Source: an uncultured Prevotella sp. (GTDB lineage Bacteria > Bacteroidota > Bacteroidia > Bacteroidales > Bacteroidaceae). Taken from it: a stretch of DNA of 64,000 bases. Made by a program: the position numbers and the translations under genes. Under the pieces are notes generated by a model. It did not search any database and was not told the origin of the DNA. It saw only the letters and a program-made list of their open reading frames with translations. The DNA is taken from positions 14,971 to 78,970 of the forward strand of contig CAAGPV010000015.1 in assembly GCA_900771975.1 (NCBI GenBank). Direction: 5' to 3'. This document shows positions 43,064 to 50,016 of the stretch, in pieces (within the stretch, counting starts at the first letter, position 1; each line of letters starts with the position of its first letter).

Positions 43064-44854
43064 TTACTTCCCAATGATGCTCATGATGTCTTCCACAATC
43101 TGCTCGTCGAGCAGACGGTTGTCGGAAAGTAGCTGCTGAACATCAAAGCGGTCGTAGAGGCCCTTCTTTATTCCGCCCACCAACACCTTCATCTTTGACG
43201 TGCCGTAGAAGGAAGCGATGCGCTCACCGAAGCCGCCGTCTTTCGAACCGTCTTCAAGTGTGACTACAAGCTGGTGATTGGCTTTCAGGTCTTCGAGTGT
43301 GTCGGCATCCACTGCATTGAGATAGCGAGGATTGACGAGAGTGGCATTAATGCCCTTAGCAGCAAGCAGACGCACCACGTTTTCACCCTTCTGATAGAAC
43401 GAACCAGCGGCGATGATAGCCACATCAGCACCTTTACGGGTCACCTTATACTTGGGTTTGAAACTGTATTCTGTGTCTACAGGCTCAGAAGTATGTATTA
43501 CGCCATTGCTTGGCTGGCGCAGTGCGATAGGCTTCTTGTCCTGACTGATGGCCCAGCGCAGCATGGCGAAATATTCTTCACAGGTGGTAGGGGCGAGATA
43601 GATGAGGCCGGGGATGCTGCAAAGCATAGGGATGTCGAAGAGACAAATGTGCGTGATGTCGTTCATAGAGTTTACACCGCCACACACCACGTTGATAACG
43701 GCAGGGTTGGAGTTGATGCAGATGTCTTGGGCTATTTGGTCGTAAGTGCGCTGCACGAAGGTGCTATACACCGTCCATACGGGATGCAGTCCGCCCTTTG
43801 CCATACCCGAAATCATGGCAGCCGCTTGTTCCTCGGCTATGCCCATGTCGATGTGCTGATTGCCAGCCAACTTGCGCTTGTCTGCGGTGAAGCCTGCGGC
43901 AGTAGGTGTGCCTGCGGTAACAGCGATGAGCTTCTTGTCCTGTTTCATCTCGCGTAGCATCCAGTCAGAGAAAAGCTGACCGTAGTCCTCGCAAGGAGTA
44001 ACCACTGGCATAGTGCCGTCCTCGTTGCGACGCGGCCGTGAGCCGTCTTCCAAGTTGAAAGGCATTCCCCAGTGCCATGCTTCCTTGTTCTCTACGGCGG
44101 GAGCGAAGCCGTGTCCCTTCTCGGTGTGGATATGTACCACGGTAGGCTTCTTGGTGCCCTTCACGCTTTGGAACACCTTGATGAGTTTTTCGATGTCATT
44201 GCCTTCCTCCAGATATTTGTAGTCGAAGCCCCATGCCTTGAACCAGTTGTGTTCGCATGTGCCGTTGCTCTCCCTAAGTGCACGTAGGTTCTTGTATATG
44301 CCGCCGTGGTTCTCGGCTATCGACATCTCATTGTCGTTCACCACAATGATGATGCCCGTGCCGAGTTCCGAAGCCTCGTCGAGCACCTCGAAGGCTTCGC
44401 CACCCGAGAGCGAGCCGTCGCCAATAACGGCAATGATGTTTTCGTCGGTGCCCTTCATGTCGCGCGCCTTCTGAAGACCCGTGGCCAGACTGACGGAGGT
44501 GGAAGTGTGTCCCACCTCAAAGTTGTCATATTCAGGGCATTCTGTTGGCGACGAATAGCCGCTGATGGCGTTCATGTCGTCCACATTACCAAGGAAACCA
44601 GAGGCACGACCTGTCAGTACCTTGTGCGGATAAGACTGGTGGCTCACGTCGAACACAAACTTGTCCTTCGGTGCGTCAAACACGTAGTGTAATGCCACGG
44701 TGGCTTCCACGAATCCAAGGTTAGGACCCACGTGTCCGCCGTGTTTGCTTACACGGTTCAACACTGCCGAACGAGTCTCGTCGGCTACCACTTTCAATGC
44801 TTCGATGTCCAGCCCTTTCAAGTCGGCTGGCGACTTTATCTTCTCTATATACAT
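43064..44854 (-). CDS. DXS-like thiamine diphosphate enzyme (divergent paralogue)
   Basis: The 596-residue protein has the DXS/transketolase layout. The TPP motif is GDGSLSGGEAF (about 144) and ends near VVNDNEMSIAENHGG. Its early His segments are DVSHQSYPHKVLTGR and EVGHTSTSVS. Its pyrimidine-domain Glu lies in MGIAEEQAAAM, where DXS has IAEQHA. The segment corresponding to DRAGxVGxDGxTHxG of true DXS reads VVCGGVNSMNDITH here. It could be a second DXS or make another acyloin; I leave the symbol empty. ATG 44854 is preferred over one nine codons upstream. Confidence 0.7.
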   Translation of the reverse strand: MYIEKIKSPADLKGLDIEALKVVADETRSAVLNRVSKHGGHVGPNLGFVEATVALHYVFDAPKDKFVFDVSHQSYPHKVLTGRASGFLGNVDDMNAISGYSSPTECPEYDNFEVGHTSTSVSLATGLQKARDMKGTDENIIAVIGDGSLSGGEAFEVLDEASELGTGIIIVVNDNEMSIAENHGGIYKNLRALRESNGTCEHNWFKAWGFDYKYLEEGNDIEKLIKVFQSVKGTKKPTVVHIHTEKGHGFAPAVENKEAWHWGMPFNLEDGSRPRRNEDGTMPVVTPCEDYGQLFSDWMLREMKQDKKLIAVTAGTPTAAGFTADKRKLAGNQHIDMGIAEEQAAAMISGMAKGGLHPVWTVYSTFVQRTYDQIAQDICINSNPAVINVVCGGVNSMNDITHICLFDIPMLCSIPGLIYLAPTTCEEYFAMLRWAISQDKKPIALRQPSNGVIHTSEPVDTEYSFKPKYKVTRKGADVAIIAAGSFYQKGENVVRLLAAKGINATLVNPRYLNAVDADTLEDLKANHQLVVTLEDGSKDGGFGERIASFYGTSKMKVLVGGIKKGLYDRFDVQQLLSDNRLLDEQIVEDIMSIIGK

Positions 44855-44878
44855 AATCGGTTTTAATTTTTGTTTGTG

Positions 44879-44886
44879 CAAAGTTA
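44879..44886 (-). promoter_or_regulatory. -7 promoter element of the DXS-like gene
   Basis: TAACTTTG on the minus strand, 24 bases before ATG 44854; the alternative start at 44881 lies inside it. Confidence 0.6.
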
Positions 44887-44985
44887 CTCTCTTTGTTCCA
44901 AACGACCACTACCAAAACCACGGAAGAAGTTACCGCAAAACCATTTTTTGAAGTTTAGTGCAACTGGACTTCACATTGTTTAATC

Positions 44986-45270
44986 ATGAACAGTTTCAAC
45001 TATCAATACCCTGTTCGCCAGCATTTTTGCATGGGATGCGCTTGAGGGTGCAAGTGAGGAGGAAATGAAGCACGTGGGCAAGCGTGTGCTGCTGGTATGT
45101 TGGTCACAACCTGCCCAAGGAGTTTGTGCCTATGGGTGCTGTGGTTACGGTATCGGGAACAGGTGCAGAGCAGAACAACGGAGCCGTGATTACCAACGAA
45201 GAGAAGAAACTCAATCAGCCCTTATTTGGCGCCGAAAACGAGGGGGGGGGACGATTAACGTATTGAGGTA
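44986..45270 (+). pseudogene. Decayed iron-dependent alcohol dehydrogenase
   Basis: ATG 44986 opens MNSFNYQYPVRQHFCMGCA, then a stop. The next frame reads LEGASEEEMKHVGKRVLLV, and a third reads VGHNLPKEFVPMGAVVTVSG and NGAVITNEEKKL. These are pieces of the N-terminal and cofactor-binding parts of Fe-type alcohol dehydrogenases, with about 100 codons missing between them and frameshifts. A run of nine G (45242-45250) lies at the end. Confidence 0.7.
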
Positions 45271-45377
45271 AGATGTACATGGAGGCGATGGTATAGACCG
45301 TGCATAGGATGTTTCATATGTTAAAAAACAGCGTTTCGGTTTATTTCCATCGTCTATGGACGATGGTAATATTTATG

Positions 45378-45465
45378 TTTTGTCGTGTATATACGATAAA
45401 AAGCAACATATTTTGTCGTGTATATACGATAAAAAACTACATGTTTTGTCGTTTATAAACGATAA
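45378..45465. promoter_or_regulatory. Three 33-bp-spaced operator repeats before the third ATPase
   Basis: TTTTGTCG begins at 45378, 45411 and 45444, exactly 33 bases apart. Copies 1 and 2 continue TCGTGTATATACGA; copy 3 is the perfect 14-base palindrome TCGTTTATAAACGA. Copy 3 ends 7 bases before the -7 element at 45472, so a bound protein would cover the promoter. Confidence 0.7.
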
Positions 45466-45471
45466 TATGAT

Positions 45472-45479
45472 TATTTTTG
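45472..45479 (+). promoter_or_regulatory. -7 promoter element of the third ATPase
   Basis: TATTTTTG, 53 bases before ATG 45533. Confidence 0.55.
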
Positions 45480-45532
45480 TACCGAAAAATAATTGATGAT
45501 AGGGAAGTATGACCTTTTTACAATAAAGAAGT

Positions 45533-46789
45533 ATGACTAAGGATTTGATAAAATTACTGATAACTGAGTATCAGAACTATGTTACTCAAGTGGAGCTGGT
45601 TCATCGTGATGTAGAACTTATGGATGGACTGAACTACGTATTTGTCGGGTTGAGACACGCAGGAAAGTCGTATCTGATGTTTCAGTACATAGCCCAGTTG
45701 ATAGAGCAGGGACATAAGCGAGAGGAAATCTTATATTTCAACTTTGAGGATGATCGTATAGACTCCTTGGAGGTGAGCGACCTTGACTTGATTAAGACTT
45801 GCTATGAGGAGATGTACGACAGTCGCCCCATCTTCTTCTTGGATGAGATACAAATAGTGGATAGATGGGAGAAGTTTGCACGAAGATTGGCAGACCAAAA
45901 ATACCAAGTGTATATCACGGGTAGCAATGCCAAGATGCTGAGTAGTGAGATAGCTACTACGCTCGGTGGCAGATACATGATACACGAGGTATATCCATAC
46001 TCCTTGACTGAATATCTGAAGGCAAGTGGCATTGATGTGAAGGTCAAGAATGCACTTTATGCACATAGTAAAGACATCGTCAAACTGGCAAATACTTATT
46101 TTCAACATGGTGGTTTGCCTGAGACTGTAGGGATGAAGGAACCACGTTCGTGGATGAGTAACTTGTTCAGCAAGATATTCTTTGGCGACTTGGTGGCAAG
46201 GTATAAGATTCGCAACGACTATGCCCTGCGTGTAATGATTCGCAAGATGGCGGAGAGCGTGAAGCAACCTTTGTCGTATAGCCGTATAGCCAGCATCGTG
46301 AGCAGCACAGGAAAGAAGCTTAGTACGGATGCCACAATAGATTACGTTGGCTATATGGCTGACACTTGGCTTATCTTGCCGTACGAGAACTTATTCGGTA
46401 AATTGCAGGACAAGGAGTCCAACCGCAAGTATTATTTCACAGACAATGGCTTGCTTCATCTTTTCCTTGTTGATGCAGACACCTCGTTGCTAGAGAACCT
46501 CGTTGCCGTTACGCTTAGGCGGAAATATGGCGATGGCAGCTATTTTTGGAACAGCAAGAATGTCGAGGTCGATTTTGTGATACCGGAAGAGAGGATGGCG
46601 ATACAGGTCTCTTACTCGATGGCGGATGCTGATACCTTTAAACGAGAGACGGATGGGTTGATAAAACTATCCTCTGTCCAAAGCCTCAAGCGTATGATGG
46701 TTGTAACGAAAGACGAGGAGGATGTTGTGGAGAAAGATGGCTGTCGCATTGAGATTATTCCTTTGTGGAAGTGGTTGCTGGAGTATTAG
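45533..46789 (+). CDS. AAA ATPase with C-terminal DUF4143-type domain (copy 3)
   Basis: The 418-residue protein has Walker A GLRHAGKSYL (about 37), Walker B-like FFLDEIQIV (about 100) and TGSNAKMLS (about 125), then the DUF4143 region with nuclease-like VEVDFVIPEERMAIQVSYSM. It is clearly related to, but more distant from, the copies at 5350 and 9166 (Walker A GLRHAGKS rather than GIRRxGKS). It stands between two decayed genes. Three spaced palindromic repeats upstream point to tight control. Confidence 0.85.
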   Translation: MTKDLIKLLITEYQNYVTQVELVHRDVELMDGLNYVFVGLRHAGKSYLMFQYIAQLIEQGHKREEILYFNFEDDRIDSLEVSDLDLIKTCYEEMYDSRPIFFLDEIQIVDRWEKFARRLADQKYQVYITGSNAKMLSSEIATTLGGRYMIHEVYPYSLTEYLKASGIDVKVKNALYAHSKDIVKLANTYFQHGGLPETVGMKEPRSWMSNLFSKIFFGDLVARYKIRNDYALRVMIRKMAESVKQPLSYSRIASIVSSTGKKLSTDATIDYVGYMADTWLILPYENLFGKLQDKESNRKYYFTDNGLLHLFLVDADTSLLENLVAVTLRRKYGDGSYFWNSKNVEVDFVIPEERMAIQVSYSMADADTFKRETDGLIKLSSVQSLKRMMVVTKDEEDVVEKDGCRIEIIPLWKWLLEY

Positions 46790-46848
46790 TAACCTGTGCT
46801 GCAATCCTGGCAATATTGCACATGATTTATCTTCTGCGATATTAGCTT

Positions 46849-46962
46849 TTACTTTTTCTTCCATGGCTTGACGACTGAAATGACAATAATGTAGGCAAAA
46901 CCGATTAGTTGTACGATGCCAGCAATGGCAACGTTGCGAACGTTGGCAAGGAAACTGCTTGT
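46849..46962 (-). pseudogene. C-terminal fragment of a membrane protein
   Basis: The minus-strand frame reads TSSFLANVRNVAIAGIVQLI then GFAYIIVISVVKPWKKK and stops at 46849. It is one membrane helix with a basic end and no start. It joins the HigB remnant head to head at about 46960. Confidence 0.5.
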
Positions 46963-47099
46963 CTTTGCGTTTCCTGTCAAGATACTCTGAGCACACGCAT
47001 GTACTTCTTCTTAACTCGTTTCTGAAGAAAGGCACAAAGCAGTATAAGACTGAAATAAAGAAAGCCGAAAACATTGTTAAACGTTATTTAGAGGATTGA
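46963..47099 (+). pseudogene. HigB/RelE-type toxin remnant (C-terminal part)
   Basis: The plus-strand frame reads RFLSRYSEHTHVLLLNSFLK then KGTKQYKTEIKKAENIVKRY and stops at 47097-47099. The pattern of a strand ending in LLNSFLKK followed by a Lys/Glu-rich helix is the C-terminus of HigB/RelE toxins. No start or N-terminal strands remain. The antitoxin ATG (47102) follows in 2 bases, the normal toxin-first HigBA order. Confidence 0.6.
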
Positions 47100-47101
47100 A
47101 T

Positions 47102-47413
47102 ATGTTGAAACTTGACATGAACAAACTTGCTGGTCTCAAAACCTTTGATGACCACTTGAGAGAAAGATATGGCGAGGAGAATAGTCCCGAACGTAAAGAG
47201 TTCGAGGCTAAAGCTAAAGCATGGTATTATGCAGAACTCCTGAAAGATGAGCGTAAACGCCAAAATATTACACAAAAAGTATTGGCTAAAAAAATTGGTA
47301 AAAAGCGTGAGTATATATCTTCACTTGAAAAGGGACAGACCGATATGCAGCTATCCACTTTCTTGCGTATTGCTGATGCACTTGGCTTACGTTTCTCTTT
47401 GGTATTAGGATAG
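47102..47413 (+). CDS. higA: HigA-like XRE-family antitoxin (orphan)
   Basis: The 103-residue protein has an N-terminal helical arm (LRERYGEENSPERKEFEAKA) and a Cro/C1-type helix-turn-helix (about 50-103, ITQKVLAKKIGKKREYISSL, MQLSTFLRIADALGL). It is preceded by the tail of its toxin gene. ATG 47102 is chosen over the TTG at 47096 inside the toxin stop region. With the toxin broken it may now act as a stand-alone repressor. Confidence 0.75.
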   Translation: MLKLDMNKLAGLKTFDDHLRERYGEENSPERKEFEAKAKAWYYAELLKDERKRQNITQKVLAKKIGKKREYISSLEKGQTDMQLSTFLRIADALGLRFSLVLG

Positions 47414-47482
47414 AAAAAAGGAAATTCACCACACGGAGTCAAGTACCGTCTTTCCCTTATCTGCGATGCTTGAAAAGAACAA

Positions 47483-47518
47483 AGGACAGCCCCCAACCAA
47501 AAGGACTGTCCTGTTTTT
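47483..47518 (+). terminator. Terminator after higA
   Basis: AGGACAG (47483-47489) pairs with CTGTCCT (47506-47512), and a T5 run follows. Confidence 0.65.
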
Positions 47519-47853
47519 ATAAAACCCTATGGAGTAAACAAAAGCAGATACTCCATTTTTCTTCTTCGCTCGATGGAAGACACTATCTTTCCGTTCCACC
47601 TTTTAAAGTCCACATAGTCACGATAGATGTTTCTGTTGCCACTTCGCATCTTGGTATGGCTGTTGCCTTATGCCTAATGTTACCAATGGTTGAGTCAATG
47701 TGTTTAGATGTGTTAATTTAAAAGTTAATAAAACATAACTTTTTGTAGCATATATGTCAAGAACATGAAATCATTTTCTCAAAAACTTATGCCTAATATT
47801 CTCTTATAAAAAATGGTTCTTAACACATTATATAATAGCAAGTACACACATTT
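47519..47853. other. Gene-free stretch before the type V nuclease
   Basis: No convincing gene is seen. A minus-strand frame (HIDSTIGNIRHKATAIPRCE, near 47600-47710) looks protein-like but has no start or clear boundary. Confidence 0.35.
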
Positions 47854-47890
47854 ATCAAATTTGATATAAGAATAGAAAATCAAATTTGAT
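47854..47890. promoter_or_regulatory. Twin ATCAAATTTGAT palindromes upstream of the type V nuclease
   Basis: The 12-base palindrome ATCAAATTTGAT occurs at 47854-47865 and 47879-47890, 25 bases centre to centre. They lie about 90 bases before the nuclease promoter region and look like paired operator sites. Confidence 0.55.
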
Positions 47891-47953
47891 ATTAAACTTA
47901 AATGAAGGTCATTTATCTTACAACAAAGTCACAAGTAACCTGATATTCAAACA

Positions 47954-47986
47954 TTTGGAGGATTGAAATAGTTTTGTTTACTTTGC
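47954..47986 (+). promoter_or_regulatory. Probable promoter of the type V nuclease
   Basis: TTTG (47954-47957) and TTACTTTG (47979-47986, one mismatch to TAnnTTTG) are 21 bases apart, 26 bases before ATG 48013. Confidence 0.5.
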
Positions 47987-48012
47987 AACAAGTTTAATAA
48001 AGCAACCGCAAT

Positions 48013-49464
48013 ATGGCACATAAAGAAAGTCAAAAAGCATTCGTCGTTACATTTCCTCTTCATACCGAGAAATGGCAAGAAGATAGGATTGACAAGATGA
48101 TGAAAATGCTTACCACATACTACAATGACAGACAAAGGAAACTTGTCGGTCGTTACATTTACCTTTCGCACTCTAAGGCATTCCAAGAAGCGAAAGGAAA
48201 AGGAATTGTGGCTTTCAAAAATTACATGAAAGAAAATGGCTTTTCGCAGTATGGCTTGGATACTTTCTTTAAGGCTAATACAAAAGGAGCCTTGTACCAA
48301 TGTGGTCTGAACTCATATAATATACAGTATCTCTCACAATGTGCATGGAGTGCATGGGAGAAGAAATTGTTTGGAAACGGCAAATTCATAAAGACGAATA
48401 TTGATGTAAACATTTTCAAGAGTAGAAGAGTGAAGGATTCGTTTACTGGTTTTGTCTACAATCTCAACTCTTTTACTATAACCATTAGGTCTACTTACTC
48501 AAGGAGCAACATCTGTACAATACCGTTTGAGGTTAACCGAAATAGCCAATATGAATTATTCGCTTTATCTCAAGAGATAAGAAATATCGCAATTGTACGG
48601 AAAGTAATAAGGGGGACAAATAAATATTATGTGCAGTTTACGGTAGAAGGTGTTCCATATAATAAAGGAAGACAGTTAGGAACAGGAACAGTTGGAATTG
48701 ACCCAGGTCCAAGCAAGGTTGCAATTGTTGCAGACAAGGTCGTTGAGATAAACAAACTTGCTCCTTACATAGAAGAGGATGAGAAGTTAACTGCTCGACT
48801 GAAAAGGAAGTTGGAGAGAAGCCGAAGAGCGACCAATCCTCATATGTATAATGAAGATGGTACAAACAAAAAAGGGCAACGACAGACCTGTTTTTCAAAA
48901 TCTTATGACAAGACGCGAAAACAATTGGCAGAAGTCCAACGCAAATTGACAGCCAAGAGAAAGATTGCTCATAATGAACTTGCAAATAAGATACTTGAAT
49001 ATGGCAACACGTTTAAGGTTGAAACCAATTCATTTAAATCCATGCAAGCAAGGGCAAAAACGACAAGTGTGACAAAGACTGGTAGAATACGCTCTAAAAA
49101 GAGATATGGCAAATCAATAAGGAATCGAGCACCATCAGAATTCTTGTTAATATTGAAGAACAAGTTGTTGCAATATTCATCCGGTAAATATTACGATGTT
49201 CCTGCATCATACGCATGTACCCAGTTTGACTTTACTGATGGAAGTTTTACAGAGCATAAGGTGGCAGAAAGAAAAATCACCACATCAGATGGCATACTGC
49301 ATAATCGTGACACACTCGCTGCGTTCAACATAAAGAACACGATAGTTAGTGAAACATCAACAAAAAAGAAAAAGATAGTAAAATCAAAAGAGTTCTTTGA
49401 TATAAAGGTGATGAAAGAAACATACGGAGAATTTTGCAGAATGGAGAGTAAACTCCTTGCTTAA
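48013..49464 (+). CDS. Compact TnpB-like RuvC nuclease, candidate type V CRISPR effector
   Basis: The 483-residue protein has a helical N-terminal half and a split RuvC nuclease domain. RuvC-I is GTVGIDPGPSK (Asp 230), RuvC-II is FKVETNSFKSMQ (Glu 337) and RuvC-III is LHNRDTLAAFNIKN (Asp 433), the TnpB/Cas12 triad. Between II and III, TnpB normally has two CxxC pairs of a zinc ribbon; here only Cys 402 remains (SYACTQFDFTDG). A Lys/Arg-rich stretch (about 345-370) and a beta-rich part (about 150-215, WED-like) fit RNA binding. A CRISPR array starts 197 bases after its stop. No tnpA, cas1 or cas2 is present. It may otherwise be a TnpB-type transposon nuclease, but the array argues for CRISPR use. 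Confidence 0.75.
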   Translation: MAHKESQKAFVVTFPLHTEKWQEDRIDKMMKMLTTYYNDRQRKLVGRYIYLSHSKAFQEAKGKGIVAFKNYMKENGFSQYGLDTFFKANTKGALYQCGLNSYNIQYLSQCAWSAWEKKLFGNGKFIKTNIDVNIFKSRRVKDSFTGFVYNLNSFTITIRSTYSRSNICTIPFEVNRNSQYELFALSQEIRNIAIVRKVIRGTNKYYVQFTVEGVPYNKGRQLGTGTVGIDPGPSKVAIVADKVVEINKLAPYIEEDEKLTARLKRKLERSRRATNPHMYNEDGTNKKGQRQTCFSKSYDKTRKQLAEVQRKLTAKRKIAHNELANKILEYGNTFKVETNSFKSMQARAKTTSVTKTGRIRSKKRYGKSIRNRAPSEFLLILKNKLLQYSSGKYYDVPASYACTQFDFTDGSFTEHKVAERKITTSDGILHNRDTLAAFNIKNTIVSETSTKKKKIVKSKEFFDIKVMKETYGEFCRMESKLLA

Positions 49465-49484
49465 AGAAATAATGGATTTGTAAT

Positions 49485-49580
49485 CCGACATTAGCGTTAA
49501 TGGCAAACAATTGCTATTGCTAAAACAAAGATGTGATGAAATAAAGCAGAATGGTATCATGTAAAATGGATAGCAATATT
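49485..49580 (+). ncRNA. Candidate tracrRNA/omega-RNA-like scaffold between nuclease and array
   Basis: The gap between nuclease and array can form several stems. TTAGC+AATGGC (49491-49504) pairs with GCTATTGCTAA (49513-49523). As an alternative, TTGCTATT (49511-49518) pairs with GATAGCAA (49569-49576) and encloses ATGTGAT/ATCATGT (49531-49537 / 49556-49562). TACTATTCAT (49650-49659) is complementary to ATGAATGGTA of the first repeat with one G-U pair. The arrangement resembles the scaffold RNA of TnpB and compact Cas12 systems. It is prediction only; boundaries are approximate. Confidence 0.45.
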
Positions 49581-49661
49581 CTTTTGAACGATAACAAACA
49601 CTATTTAGAGTAAAAACATCCTACCCAAACATTCTTTGTCACAGCCAAGTACTATTCATAC

Positions 49662-49959
49662 CATGTATGTGACTTTGAAATGAATGGTAGTTACAAGAGT
49701 CGAGGTTGTTCGACGTGAGGCAATGCCATGTATGTGACTTTGAAATGAATGGTAGTTACAAGACTGCTGATAAACATATTCTACAAACTTCACATGTATG
49801 TGACTTTGAAATGAATGGTAGTTACAAGCTCCACTATCTGTATGCCAGAGAGGGCAAACATGTATGTGACTTTGAAATGAATGGTAGTTACAAGTTCACC
49901 TGCTCAACGAGCTTAAGGTATTTCATGTATGTGACTTTGAAATGTATGTCAGTTGATGC
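49662..49959 (+). CRISPR. CRISPR array, five 36-base repeats and four spacers
   Basis: Four identical 36-base repeats start at 49662, 49727, 49793 and 49859. Each begins CATGTATGTGACTTTG and ends GAATGGTAGTTACAAG. A fifth (49924-49959) keeps only its first 21 bases, as terminal repeats do. Spacers are 29, 30, 30 and 29 bases (49698, 49763, 49829, 49895) and share no sequence. The degenerate last repeat places the leader on the nuclease side and transcription on the plus strand. Spacers 3 and 4 read as open coding sequence (LHYLYAREGK for spacer 3). No spacer match was noticed within the window. Confidence 0.9.
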
Positions 49960-50016
49960 AATTAGTAAGCTAACTCACCATCAAATGAAATAGATGTAAT
50001 TATAATATTAACAGTT

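Noticed and set aside
45241..45250. Run of nine G as a phase-variation switch
   Set aside because: It lies in a decayed dehydrogenase gene, not in a promoter or intact gene.
47470..47721. 83-codon plus-strand ORF after higA
   Set aside because: It begins inside the higA terminator and its composition is not protein-like.
48013..49464. Ordinary IS200/IS605 TnpB transposon
   Set aside because: No tnpA, no transposon end hairpins and no zinc ribbon were seen, and a regular spacer array follows directly.
49698..49923. Self-targeting spacers
   Set aside because: No spacer match elsewhere in the window was noticed by eye; an exact search is needed to exclude it.
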